Assembly: GCA_002633005.1 (NCBI GenBank)
Contig: NMRA01000651.1
Location: 1-28,567, forward strand
DNA from: Phoronis australis
Taxonomy: Eukaryota; Phoronida; Phoronidae
Direction of reading: 5' to 3'
Length of the DNA: 28,567 nt
The notes below the pieces were generated by a model. It saw only the letters and a list, made by a program, of their open reading frames with translations. It was not told the DNA's origin and did no database searches. How positions within the stretch are numbered: position 1 is the first letter of the stretch; each line of letters starts with the position of its first letter. This document shows, in pieces, positions 1-12,073 of this stretch. Position numbers and translations under genes: made by a program.

Positions 1-1028
1 ATTAATTTTTTGATGACCTTTCCACTAATTGACCTCTTCCGGTGCATTATGAGCCCCGATGAGGCAGTAATTATTAACTCCATTAAAAGTGTGGTTAATG
101 CTAATAATGACAGATGTTTTACTTTAAACACTTCAGAATACAAGATGAATGAAATTGTCAAATTTTCAGAAGAAAAATGCACCTAATGACCCCATGGGTG
201 CACCAAAATGACCCAAAAATTTAGAATTCAAACTCTATTGCATCTAGTGAACAGATATGTAATTTTGCAGTCTCTAGCTCAAAATTTAAATTTTGCACTC
301 AATGACCTTTGACCTATTTTTTATGATTGGTTAGGCCTATTGTGAAGTAAAGTAGGGTATTCAATTGGCATGTTGACTTACATCAGTGTGCTGAAATTGA
401 AAAAATTCCTTAAAAAACGTAAGATATAACATTTTGAACGTTACATGACCTTTGCACTAATTGACCCTATCCTGTGCATTATAAGCGTCTTTAGGAGAAT
501 TGCTGCAAAGCCCATGGAAAATGTTTAAAGCTGAGAATCACAGTTGTCTAACGGTTGACACATCAGAATACTTGCTAATTGAAAAAGTCAAATTTCAGAA
601 GAAAAATGCACCTAATGACCCCATGTTTGCAGTAAATGACCTGAAACTTTGGATTTCGATTTGATTTACCTGTGGCAATCAGACCTGTCAATTTGAGGTG
701 TCTAGCTCAAAATTTTAGTTTGCTCCTAATGACCTTTGACCTATTTTACCTGACTGGATGACCCGATTACTTAGAAAAGTATTTTTAAATTGCCTTATTG
801 ACTTATACATGTACCTGTGTATCGAATTTGAAAAGAATAGCTTTTAAAATACAGAAGGAGTACCAATTTGAAAATTACATGACCTTTGCACCAAATGACC
901 TCTTCCGGTGCATAATGGAATATGGATATATAATGAATCAAATTTTATATACCGCCGAACATAATATTTTGAATTTGATGAACATACCTGCAACCATTTT
1001 GGAGTTATTAAGCGTCAAAGTTGGTTAG
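1..1028. repeat. Satellite-like tandem repeat, unit about 430 bp, about 2.4 copies
   Basis: Matching blocks recur at 13, 445 and 879 (ATGACCTTT-C/G-CAC followed by TGACC), spacing 432 and 434. A second block, CACCTAATGACCCCATG, recurs at about 181 and 609, and a third, AATGACCTTTGACCTATTTT, at about 301 and 728. The copies are diverged by many substitutions and small indels. The array continues off the left edge of the window, and the third copy is cut off at about 1028 where a GAATAA microsatellite begins. The unit is dense in TGACC motifs. The open frame at 798-1028 is inside the repeat and has no recognisable domain, so I do not call it a gene. A tandem satellite or the repeated body of a microsatellite-tailed mobile element are both possible. 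Confidence 0.8.
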
Positions 1029-1062
1029 AAGAAGAATAAGAATAAGAATAAGAATAAGAATT
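1028..1062. repeat. GAATAA-type microsatellite at the end of the 430-bp repeat
   Basis: After GGTTAGAAGAA come about four copies of GAATAA, then ATTATATAATT. It sits exactly where the 430-bp repeat stops, as expected for the simple-repeat tail of a non-LTR or SINE-like insertion. That reading is an inference from position only. Confidence 0.75.
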
Positions 1063-1872
1063 ATATAATTGAAGAAAACCCAGGAACAACAATGCTTTGA
1101 TGTACGAAAAGATCCCGACTGCTACGTTAAATATCGCATCACATATCACAACAAACAAAGATTAACCCGACTGGCGACTGCCGCGAAGTCGACATCAGTT
1201 AACAGGCATCGGTAGAATAATCTTGGAATAATCGTTAAAATAATCTCAAACCTTACCTTTGTATAAGGTCGTGCTCATAGAAGCACTCTTTTCACGCAAT
1301 CTCAGATTCAGTTGGCACAGCTGCAAGCCATTTCACCATGTATTTAAAGGGCTTGCGAAATCGAGACTGTTAGTCTATCACCACTAGTACATGCGCGCCC
1401 TTTAGTTGTTGTAGATGTTCCAAATGGCCCCACTTCACAGAAATAACCAACTCCGGAACAATACGAATGCAAAGAAATGTCACTCATGTGCGGTGCAAAC
1501 TCAGCAGCGCAAGATAGAAATTGAGATTCCAGCGATGGATATCTATTTTTAAAGAACATTCTATACCACTTCTCAAGTGCACGATATTATCTCTTTTATA
1601 CTCGCAAAGCTTTTCATTTCTAGCAGGGTCTTGGCGTAATTCAACTCTGCCCTTGTTTTTGGATTGCCAAATGCTTGCAATTGAACTATGAAGATAAATT
1701 CCACCCTGATAACACTGGCGCCACATTGAATGTTTTCTTAAAGGTACTATAAACCCGCTTTCCGTTATAAAAAGTAACTTTGGACTCGGATCACTTGCCG
1801 TTGTGAATTTTATACAGAGTGCTCCTTAGTCAACTTGTAAGTGTTATCACGGCTTTGAAAGAACTGTTCTGT
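1063..1872. other. Non-coding stretch between the two tandem arrays
   Basis: I see no gene or domain here. Two overlapping minus-strand frames (1344-1559 and 1484-1726) show no homology. The last 50 bases (about 1820-1872) hold fragments such as TGCT and AAGTGTTAT in the order found in the following 53-bp repeat and may be a decayed eighth copy. Confidence 0.5.
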
Positions 1873-2243
1873 ATTGCTTGACACTAACCTCCGCAAGGTG
1901 TCATGTAATACCACGTTAATTCAGTATTGCTTGCGACTAGCCTCTGCAAGGTGACGTGTAATACCATGGCTGTTCAGTATTGCTTGAGACTAACCCCTGC
2001 AAGGTGTCATGTAATACCAATTTAGTTCATTATTGCTTGGAACTAGCCTCTGCAAGGTGTCGTGTAATACCATAACATTTCATTATTGCTTGAGACTAGC
2101 CTCTGCAAGGTGTCGTGTAATACCACGTTAGTTCAGCATTGCATGAGACCAACCACTACAAGGTGTCATGTAATACCATGACTGTTCAGTATTGCTTGAG
2201 ACTAACCTTTGTATGGTGTAAGGTAATACCGTGTCAGTTTTCG
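1873..2243. repeat. Minisatellite: seven copies of a 53-bp unit with exact period
   Basis: ATTGC at the start of each unit falls at 1873, 1926, 1979, 2032, 2085, 2138 and 2191, so every step is exactly 53 bases. The shared core is ATTGCTTGAGACTA, then CCTCTGCAAGGTGTC, then GTGTAATACC. The copies differ by many substitutions but no indel disturbs the period. Each unit can fold imperfectly: CTTG pairs with CAAG and the outer ATTGC region faces GTAAT. Fifty-three is not a multiple of three, so a repeated peptide is not the reason for the fixed length. The open frame starting at 2139 is incidental. Confidence 0.93.
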
Positions 2244-3146
2244 TACGGCATGAAGGTCGTTGGGATGCACGCAGAGAAAAATGAGTACTCATATGTTCAC
2301 TGTTTCCGACATATTCACATTGAAAATTTTAGAGTCAGCCAACTCAAGTGTCTTGCAAAGCTAAACAGTTATACATGTAACACTCAGTTTTATATCTCGT
2401 CTTATATTAAGAGAATAAAATAACGCGTTCCAGAGTTTGATACTTGCTGCTCAGACACTACAACGAAGGCTTAGCGTTGCCATTGTCACATTCGGGAAAA
2501 ACCACGGAGTCAGGGACACGCAGTGTCACACTTCCAAGATTTGATAATACATGTACATTGTACTTCACTGACTTGACTTATAGACATGTGTACGAACATG
2601 TAAACAGACAGGATGCAGACCCACTACATCAATACCTAAACGGAGTGGTTTAACATGGAGTCGGGTTGTGACAGAGAGGGTGGAAAACTTTGGAGAGGTT
2701 AATATGCGAACGCTCAATCCTGTCAGTCTAACACAAAATTAAAAAAAAAAAAACTTTCACTTAAGGAATTGTTTTGATATTTTGTCCTTCTAATTTGTTG
2801 TTTTCACCATAAACTTGCTTCAGGGTGCAACATACAGTAAGAAGTAAATGACAGCGCAAGAAACTAAATACCTGTACATGTTTATGTACATGTATATGTA
2901 CTTGTATGATGATAATGTCTGGCGCATATACGCACATGTGCATGTACGCACCAATAGTTGCAACTTCGTAAACTAAAACAGATTGAACGTTTTTGTTGTA
3001 GCGACCATTTCAGTAGATGTGACATTTGACAGTATCCACCACAGAAGTCACAACTGTAGCGTGCAATCACAAACAGGTGAATTCTGTGCTTCAAAACTGC
3101 ACCTCGGAAAATTGACAAAATTTCCAAGACGTTTTGCCCCTATCGA
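2244..3146. other. Non-coding stretch with CATGTA-rich patches
   Basis: No coding signal was recognised; the short frames on both strands have no homology. About 2868-2952 is rich in overlapping TACATGTA, ATGTACATGT and GCACATGTGCATGTAC palindromes, which are simple-sequence DNA. An A run lies at about 2743-2754. Confidence 0.5.
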
Positions 3147-3199
3147 GTGCTGTAGTGGGTGTAGGCGCACGTAGACGCAGTCAACCACCTTTCTGCCTG
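3147..3199 (+). repeat. Left arm of a 1.3-kb inverted-repeat pair
   Basis: The arm starts GTGCTGTAGTGGGTGTAGGC and continues through GCACGTAGACGCAGTCAACC. The reverse complement of 4394-4451 reads GTGCTGTAGTGGGGTAGGCG, then CACGTA, a short ACATGT insertion, then GGTGCAGCCAACCGC. The arms agree over about 45 bases with a 1-2 base gap and one 13-base insertion. This is compatible with terminal inverted repeats of a short non-autonomous DNA transposon. I saw no clear target-site duplication outside the arms. Confidence 0.7.
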
Positions 3200-4393
3200 A
3201 TACATGTGCAGGATTCTATCTGCCAAAAACCTTTCAACGAATATTAACTCTTGCATTTACCAGTCGCTCAATACATTTTTACACTTGTAACACCTAGGGA
3301 GCTGACAAGGTATGATATGTGACGCATTTTGATGTTTAAGCAGAACATAAACTCGTTCTTATGACTATATCCCGAACAGCAGAATCGAAGAATATGAAAA
3401 TAACAAATAAACCTTGAGTTCATAATTTAAGTTTGAGACAGCTAGACACATTTTATATTTACCGCCAGATTAGTCTTCAGGAATCCCAAGGATCAGGCAG
3501 TACATCCTGGGTCCGAAGCAATCTCTCCTTCAACTTCTGTCAAACATTGTTTGGTGGGAAATAAATCTTCTTTCTTTAAACACACGTTGTGATATCTTGT
3601 TTTACTATACAGTGTATCTCAAGAATGGCAGATTGGTGTTTTACGTTATTCTGCTGCTAAAGTTTTGGTTGATCTTTTGCATATGCTGAAGTGCTGCGTC
3701 ACCTACCGGTCAGTTTCTTTCTCCTACATGTAAATTCTTCTATAAACTGTTATTCTTCCACGAAGTTGGGTATGTGTCACACTAAATTAACCCAAAATGG
3801 CAGTGGAATAAGTGCATCATCTCAGATTAACTAAATATTCACCGATATAACAACAAAGAGTTTGCACTAGTTTTACCCATAGTAAATCAAAAAGAAAAAC
3901 AAATTAATATAAGTTACGTTTTTTATTGTCAAAGTTTAATATACAAAGGCCGAAAACAATTGGAAATTACCAGGAGATGCTTCTAGTCAAAGTCTGAGGC
4001 AACTGGCAACGGTCTTAGTAAATTCGAAAAATTGTGGAAGTTTCATGTCCGATTCCGGGGGTTACTAATTTAAAGGCCAGGGTTCGTGTTTTCAGGGCTG
4101 GTTAGAAGTTTGGAAGATGTGGGAGTCTGCTTTAAACTCGGGAATATCTGTTTTTTACCAAATTTCCCTGTTCGATGGAACACCCTGACATCAACAGATG
4201 GTACAGGTTTGCATGGGGCGTGGATTTCCTTTCCAGGATTTTTGAGTAGCGGCCTGTTACCAGTGCTGTAGTGGTAAAATCAGAGGTAAATGTAAGCAGT
4301 CCACCGTATCACCTTGAGCACTCAATTGAAAAAATGCACTGAATTCGCCAATATAACGTAACTTACGGTGCTTAGGCGCTACGTTCAAACGTC
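3200..4393. other. Interior of the inverted-repeat element
   Basis: No transposase-like or other coding frame is visible. The plus frame at 4086-4271 has no homology. A third, direct copy of GTGCTGTAGTGG lies at 4263-4274, close to the right arm, so the short motif is repeated inside the element. Confidence 0.45.
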
Positions 4394-4451
4394 AAAAAGC
4401 GGTTGGCTGCACCTACATGTACATGTACGTGCGCCTACCCCACTACAGCAC
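4394..4451 (-). repeat. Right arm of the 1.3-kb inverted-repeat pair
   Basis: On the plus strand it ends TACGTGCGCCTACCCCACTA then CAGCAC, the reverse complement of the arm at 3147-3199. It carries an extra TACATGTACATG insertion, an expansion of the simple motif common elsewhere in the window. Confidence 0.7.
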
Positions 4452-7400
4452 CACTTGTAATTCGATGCTTTACCCTGCCATCGTTATTCCAAAAGAAACG
4501 ATGATATTCGACTGTGTTAGGACATGCTACACTGTATAGGCAAGTGGAGCAGTTTTTGGTTTGAAACGACTACAGCAATACTGTATGGAAAAGTTCTATA
4601 GCGTGTATTCAAGGGAGTACAATAGCTTGTAAGGGGTATCGGTTTAACTGAAACTAGCTTGCAGACATTCGGGATGATAGTGACCAGCAAAATATGAGCA
4701 ACCTAAGGCTGTTTCTTAGTCTCGTTATTTTTTCCAATAATTTCATACCTGATATGTACAACAATCTGCAAACAATTAAGAGTACTTACGCAGAAAATAC
4801 AGTAGAATCCTAAACTAACCGAGTATATTTACATATGCATAATTTCGCCTCATAAATTTCAACCCAGCATGTCCATGGACGTACATGCAGGTCTGACTAT
4901 AATCTGAGGTAAACTGTCCTGGAGATTCATAACTAACGGAACCTTATCTACATTTAATGAGAACAAAAATTGATAGATATCAAAGGCACAGGTAGATTCT
5001 TTACTTTTAAAGCCAAGATCTGTCTTACGGTAGTTTCATGTAACCGGCCGTATTATTTTACACTGTCTATACACAACCGTGGCACACCGGCCTTTTCACG
5101 AAGTACTGCAACTGAAGCCTCAGCATTGTGTTTGCTGCCGCATGTACAATGTAGTACTATGCTTGCCATACTTCATTAAGTTTAAAGAGAAGTCAACTTA
5201 ACAAGAACTACTTAAGCAACAGTTAGGTTAATAAACAGGGTCGTCTAAGTGAAGCGTGTGTTGCATTTTCTGAACTAAAGAAATATCAAGTGGAAATGCT
5301 TATATTTACTCAAATGTTTCACATGTAGATAAATGTCTTACACTTCACTGATCGGAGCAGGTTAATATCCTAGTGTAAATGTTCATGATTTTGCCATTTC
5401 TTGTAAATTCCTTATATAGTGGATTTGTGCTGTAGGCACTGTATGTCTCTTCGTGATTTTGGGCTGAAAGAATGAGTCAAAAAATTAGTTGCCAACATAT
5501 TCCGGGCACGTTACGTATGCAACAAGAACATGTCTTGAGAATTTCTTGGCGACTTAAAATTACTCTGGTGAAGACAGTCCATGACCGTTGTTTGTCAAGC
5601 ACTGGGATTGTCCTTTTCACATTCGCTGTCTTCTGAGGTAAAAAATTGTATGCCGGGATCTAGCGTGCAAACAATGGATCCGCCTAGTGCCACAGTGCAA
5701 TATTGTTGGTGATATTATTAGAGGATATAATCAGGACGTCTTACATTTGAATTCAAAGTATATTCCACCACAGAGTTTAATAAGTTCATTGCTTTCAGCT
5801 TAAGCATGACATGTCGCAATTGCATGACGTGAGTGATTCGATAGTGGTCACATATCTACGCGGTTGTCCATTCGGGATGGAAGAGTTATTAACCCGTTTA
5901 CATAATAGTTTAGATTCGTAATCGCCGTTATCATTTTACTCAAGTGCTCAAAGTCGGAATTCTTTCTGACCTGTGACAATTCTTGAGCAAAAAATTGATT
6001 TCGATGTTAGTTTACTAGTGGCTGCTGATTTGTCAAGAAAATGAGGGATTTGCCGATGAGGCGGCAATACTTGGAGGGGCTTGAAATGCAATATGATTAA
6101 TGAGTGGATGTGTGGAAAAAACAAAACTACGATGCGTTGTACAAAATTATTTACTGTAATGTTACATATGTCTTGAATGCAACTGGCTCGTTTTATCCTA
6201 ATTTGAAGGAAATTCAAACATTAACACAATAATCTTTTCAGTCAACAGGGACACACCTGCTGAATTATTGCTTTGAGCGGCTAAGCAGATAGAGGCAAAC
6301 GCTAAAAACAAGCTCAAAATCATAATCAATGGCAACCAGATGGCGCAAATAAATATAATATATCGAAAAATGGAAAAGTGTTTTCGTGTCTTAAGTACAA
6401 CTCTATTTGTCAAATTTCACAAAATTTCATCAACGAACTCCGAAAAAACTCATGAAGATGTGAAGCACGAATATTGCCACCAGAGGGCACACCAGTCGTT
6501 GGTGTGAAACTGACCACCCTCTATTGTCAGTTTTGAAGGAACTCGTCTGCACAACTTCACAAAATACTTGCATAAAGAGGTTAAGGAGATACAGCAGTTG
6601 AGACAAAAATGTGTCAATAGCAGACGGCGAAATTCAACATCATCTGCGCTCACCTCAACGAGAACTCACTGGCCAATGTTTATAATGATCCTTTTAAGAC
6701 GATTTACAGACATAAAATGCATGTATGTATCAAAACCTACTCTAAATTTTAAAAAATAGCCACTTCTTAGCAACGAATGATCAAAGCCCTCTAATGACGT
6801 CGACGTAATTTTGAAGGAAACCTGTCGTTCAGAGAAATCCGAGTAGACGGGCGAGATAACATAAAAATAAAAATCCAAATACGAAGCAAATTCCCAATTG
6901 GAACACTCTAAAATCCGTGTTCATGTAGCTGGTGGACCTGAAAAAAAGCATATGTAGCGAAAAACTTTGAAATCACCAAATAACATTGGACACAAGTTAC
7001 GATGAAAGACGTAGCACTAAGAACTACAGTGGACAAGTGAAATGTGTCTGCTGTTTGAAATACGTAAATCACCGTATATGCAGAAATAATAATCGAACTT
7101 TATGCGAGTGGTGGAGACAAAATGTTCGATTTCGAGCTCACTCAATAATAGCCGTGCACCGTATCAAAATAGATATACACTGTATATATTGGACGCACTT
7201 TTGCAAGCATTTTTCTAGCGATTGTTTTCCCAATTGGCACATGTGATGACCGCTCGGCTTCAATTTGGCACATTCGCAACTAGGAATTGATTGTTTTATA
7301 TTTCCGCAAATCTCGTCATTGTCATGCAAATGTGAGTACGGTGTGGTAGCCGATTTAGAACAGAGCTGCGTTTTCCATATATATTCATTTCACCGTGCAT

Positions 7401-8550
7401 TAAAGAACGTGCTCGCAGACATACGTGTAGGCTGTCCTTTAGATCTCGAGTTTTAATTTCGGCTGATGTCATGGCGGTCACACATTGTGGTAGAGGTCAC
7501 TCGATAGACAATACACCGATCGTTTTGTGTGCAGTGAAGTACATTGCCACCTGGCCTAAATTCCCGAATAAGGGGGGAGTTGTTTATTTTGTCTAGGTCA
7601 GATTCGGATTATAGAAAATAAAGACATGTACACATCGACGAGTGATCATTGAAGATATCATCGAGAAACTGGCAAATCGGAAATGTAAAGCAATTTTAAA
7701 AAAAGCATTCGACATCTTATTTTTAAATTCTTATAGGATTTCCATGGTGAATTGCCAAGACTCAATGTCGAAATTTGGCCAATTTTCGAGGTCATTCCTA
7801 ATTCTTCAAATGGAGCAGAATTAAGTTACTCAGTCTTGTTTTGTGACAATTTTAGAAATGAACAGCACAACCATGGACATATCTGAGAAGGCTCATCAAT
7901 TTTACCTTTTCTTACAAATTAATTGCAATATAATTCTACACGACAGCCATATTGAGTTGTAATGGGTCCCTAAATGATTGTTGTTTACTTTCAGGGTAAA
8001 ATCCATGCGTTTTCAACAAATTTCAGTTACATCCAAATTTAAAATGACTGTCGCCATTGACAACGGCATATTACCTGGACTACCTATGAGGTCCCAATCA
8101 AAATAATTACACAAAAGGAAATGAGAGAAGAAATTTTGGGATGCTAATGCCATGGAATAAATGTGCACATCGATGTCAAAAATACACATGTCGAGAGTAA
8201 AAACTTTGATTTATAATGCCCGTTGCTTTGCTTAACCCAGTGGGCCCCATTGGTGCAACGCACGAGTGGAAAACGTTCAGCAGTACATGTCGCCAGTAGT
8301 GGCCTGCACGCTTACTCTTGTTTTTCAGTTACTTATCTCCTTGTTTACGCCTAAAGCTATGCTATTAATATTATCTTTCAAAATGCATGCTGTTTTTCTT
8401 ACCGGCTCACGTGTTTGACGTCTTTCTTTGGAATGTTATAATCTTCTTTAGTGTGACTGTTAACATCCTTCTGTAACTGCTGCTGATGAGATTCGTTTGC
8501 AGAACCCCGTCTTCCTGTTAATAAATCGATACACACATAAGCATGGACAG
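4452..8550. other. Long non-coding stretch, no gene recognised
   Basis: I found no conserved domain, exon with convincing splice sites, RNA gene or clear repeat array. The many 60-90 residue frames overlap on both strands and look random. The only frame with a notable composition is minus 6413-6198, which encodes a run of about 30 hydrophobic residues (IIFICAIWLPLIMILSLFLA), but AT-rich DNA gives such runs by chance and no homology is evident. Confidence 0.4.
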
Positions 8551-8710
8551 TGCAGCACTGAAAAAAGTGGAGGGCTGAACTCCCTCAGCCCCCCTCCCCC
8601 TGTAGTGCACAGCCTATAGACCATCTTCGGTGTGGCTCTGAAAAAAGTGGGGCTATTGCTCCCCAGACTCCTAGGATGCACAGCCCTTGATCAGGTCTGT
8701 GAACAGTGTG
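8551..8710. repeat. Tandem duplication of an 80-bp unit
   Basis: CTGAAAAAAGTGG occurs at about 8558 and again exactly 80 bases later at about 8638. Each is followed by a C/G-rich block with a local palindrome (GGGCTGAACTCCCTCAGCCC in the first, GGGGCTATTGCTCCCC in the second) and then by TGCACAGCC. The two copies share the ends and differ in the middle. No coding content was recognised. Confidence 0.75.
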
Positions 8711-11700
8711 GCCGCTGATTTTGTGGTCGTTTGGGTGAAAGTGAAGGCAACGAAGTGGCCAGCTGGAGACAAAAAGTGCCGCGTAGGTGAATGGCAACAT
8801 GTGTGCACATGACCACGGGGGCTTTCGGGACTAGTCACGCCTACTTTCGGGTAAATGACAAATATATGTATGGGGTATGCACCCAAATTTGTTCATTGCG
8901 TGAACAATTGACGCAAAATCCTTAAGTCTACAAGTCACATCAACAGTTAAACAACGTCGTCTCTTTCACCAATTTAATAAATAGTCCGTTGTGTTGTGAT
9001 TTTTGTCGGTACGTCGACCTGTTGTAATCCAAGCTAGTTTTATTCAACTGCGATTATCCGAATGGGTTTGTGCAAGATTTCGACATGGACCACTTCAGTT
9101 TGAGGCACCTCTGTAAAAACTTTGGAACTGGTTATTCTACTCTAGAAGACAGGACACACTGAAAATATTTTGGTGGCTTATCAGAACCGTGTTCCTTACA
9201 TGCCTTGAAGTGACACATTTTATTCATAAAAGCATCCCCAAGATAGTTTTGGTGAATGACAAAGGGCGGCGCTTCCTGATGTTGATTATACAGGAATGTA
9301 AACCTGTGCCATCTTATATTTTGAAGGAAATATTTTTTTATGCTCTGAATGTTTTTCTAAGTTAATTTGGTGATATCGGCATGTGTGTGTAATGAGTCAA
9401 TGGTTAAACATTTTTTGTTGATATGATGCTGGATCTCAGTGAAACGTCCAACGGTTAGACATAAATGTAGTCATGTGATTAAAATAAAAAATGCATTGTG
9501 AGTTTCCTGAACATAATATTAGGAGATTCGAAAAGGTTGTTAGGAAATACGTTGGCATTCGGAAGACATGCCCCACGCCGAGAAATTACAATGGGCGGGT
9601 GAGTTACTCAGAGCGACCAAAAACACAAGTATGCTCAAATCCGGTTGAAGGTTTTAGCTATCACTTGCAGACTTAGAAGCGAAGTGTGAAAAATTACTGC
9701 GTACCAAGGTTACCAGCCTTAATAAATAAAATGAGTAAACGCATAACGATTTTAGTCTTAAGTTGTGTAGTAAATACGTATTCCGCAACGAGAGTAGTTT
9801 CAAAGACGGTCAGAAAATAATTTGGTAAAATTTTGTCAGTTTATCTGATTATTTAAGCTCAAATCAATGACACATGATCTATTTGTCGTTTAAATTATTA
9901 AGTATTTTAGTTTAATTTAAACAATAACCCGCTTTAATCTCGGAAATCTCCGAAAAAGAGCATCGACCGAAATTTTCCTGCTGAATAACGCTGAAGAAAA
10001 GGAGGGCGCTTTTCAGAAATTAAACATCAAAATTCTAAGCGTAACTGCACTCCTCACGCAACAATATTCAGTAAAGGGTGAAAACATGTTTTATCACTCC
10101 ACCAACACACATTTAACAGAAATTGGTATGAACAGTGACCCTTTTTGAACATCGTCCCGAAAGATATTTCATTGAGTCTTGAAATTCAGATTATAGAATA
10201 AACAATTCCCGACTAGAGGGCGTTAGCATGAACCTAGGTCTTCCAGCTGAAAAACAAACGTTAGAGTTTAACCTCCGTATGCACATACACATAAAATAGT
10301 CCTGGGGTTAGTGCGCGAGCTTACGATGTACATGTATATAATAGGCGACAAATTTAACTGCCTACAGCGTGGCAAACGGCAGTAGGTCTACGTAATTTTT
10401 AAAAGATGGTGACCACTTTCGCATGCACTTACTTAACTGGTTCACGTGGAGAGTCTATGAGCATAATACTGTTTCAGAATATAAGCGTACCCGCGCATTG
10501 GCGTAGATATATGGAATGCCCCTGGCGTCACTTTCTGACGGGGCTTTTCTAACACGTTACGAGTCATCGAAACGCATTAGAGATGACTCGAAATGTAGTT
10601 CCGAAATGTGTCAAGTTACCGCCTCATAACTGTGCGACCAATAAGAGGATGTCGTTTGTTCAGCGATGTCAGTCAGTTTACGGCCCCAAGTGACCCGACA
10701 CCTGACAGCCTAAAAGGTCATCAGCCATCCCACTTTGCAATTAACGAATAAGGGAAAATTTTACATGCACACTTGCGTTAATTAAATGAATCATAATCCA
10801 TCTCTTTCGAGTGTAGCACACTTCAAAGGTACAACGGTGGCTTCTGAGTTAGAAGCGCATGTGCAGTCAAAAATTCTATAAACGAAAGATTTTTATCCAA
10901 ATAAACGAGGGCAATGCTGGAAGTGACGAGAACTGAATGACTTTGACCTTGGGGTGATTTTCACAATGCTGTGCCAACAGTTGGTGAGTCCTTTTAGGTT
11001 CTATTTCCATGATCAGTGAAGATGTACCAGTAGCTACCAAAGTGTTGCTTAGTGGAGACAGGCTATTGAGTAGGTTAAATTTTATACGAAGCAGTTCTGG
11101 CCCTTTTTATACTTTTTGTTTCAAATACTCAGTAAAACAGGATACGCTACACGTTTTTTGTGCGAAAGTAGTGGCCTGTTATTGTTTGTTTTCAAAGAAC
11201 TAAAAAGTAAAACGATCCAGAGGTTTTGAAAATTTAAAAACTCCTTTCCAAGTCATCTAAACTGGCAAGCAAGCGTGACCTACGCCAAGGGTCATGATGT
11301 CCAATTTATGACTCACAGGGATTAGATTTTTGTAGATTTTTGCTTTTATCTTTCACGATTAACGCTAGCAATGAATCACCAGGTGACAGAACTAGGATTG
11401 GCTGAAAACACCATAAAAAGTTAGTTATATTTAGGGAAAAACCCGGAAGCGAGCACCAGTTTTTAGCACCGGTACACAAAAGCTTAAAATTACATGAAGT
11501 CTAACTAGTCGAATGCATGTACAATCTCAAAATATTTCTCCAAAAATGTCTTCAGTAACCGGTGATTCCAAGAAATCTAGACATAGACTTTTTGTCAGTG
11601 CGAGTAGGAAAAGCCAAACGTCTCATATGTATGACGGAGAGAAACTTTTGTCAACTTAACACTAAGAGGAACACCAGACAAACACTCAAAATGTTTCCTC

Positions 11701-12044
11701 AAATCACACAAATGCGCCTCCCTAGAAGGACAATAAAAATTACATGTAATTATAATGTTATCACTGTAAACATGAACCAATCAAGCCAGTGTTCGTCAAA
11801 TTCAGTAGCGGCTGCATTTTCACAAATCAACAAATATCTTCAAAATAAAATAAGAATCATGCAGTGTAGGCCATCAAATTCAATAAAAAATCTCTCAACA
11901 CTGGAATGTGCAACCTCACACATCGAAGCAGCATACACCTGTACGAGTCTGTCATAACTTTAAATGGAAATCTCAAGTGTGGTGGGGTGCGTGCACACGA
12001 CTCCATTATTGAATTAGGGTTAAAGGCAGAATAGAGCTATTGTT
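8711..12044. other. Non-coding stretch downstream of the minus-strand gene
   Basis: No gene was recognised apart from two hairpins at 10518-10590. The plus frame 11562-11957 (131 codons) begins with GTG, not ATG, has no domain and lies antisense to the expected 3' flank of the ANK-ZU5-DED gene; I regard it as chance. No canonical AATAAA signal was seen on the minus strand between 11000 and 12045, so the transcript end is not located. Confidence 0.4.
10518..10590. other. Two adjacent perfect-stem hairpins
   Basis: The first hairpin (10518-10544) has arms CGTCA/TGACG around loop CTTTC, extended by GCCC/GGGC after an internal bulge CTGG. The second (10560-10590) has a perfect 9-bp stem CGAGTCATC/GATGACTCG around a 13-base loop. 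They are 15 bases apart. They may be the core of a small foldback element or a structured transcript; nothing else identifies them. Confidence 0.6.
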
Positions 12045-12073
12045 TCAGTTTCTTGCTGAATCTAAACAAATAA
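12045..12073 (-). CDS. Putative terminal mini-exon (E7) of the ANK-ZU5-DED gene
   Basis: Downstream of E6 the minus strand has a pyrimidine-rich acceptor, GGCTTCAATTCCTCAG, followed by two bases that complete the codon split at the end of E6, then ICLDSARN and TGA. The intron would be 221 bp. The phase fit has a one-in-three chance of being accidental and nine codons carry no homology. If the E6 donor is not used, E6 instead reads on for 34 more codons to a stop at 12191. I cannot decide between these from sequence alone. Confidence 0.3.

Noticed and set aside
6198-6413. Hydrophobic minus-strand frame that could be membrane segments
   Set aside because: No initiating ATG in context, no homology, and AT-rich DNA readily encodes Ile/Leu/Phe runs.
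11562-11957. 131-codon plus-strand open frame
   Set aside because: It begins with GTG, has no ATG near the start, no domain, a Ser/Asn/Lys-rich composition expected of AT-rich DNA, and lies antisense to the 3' flank of the minus gene.
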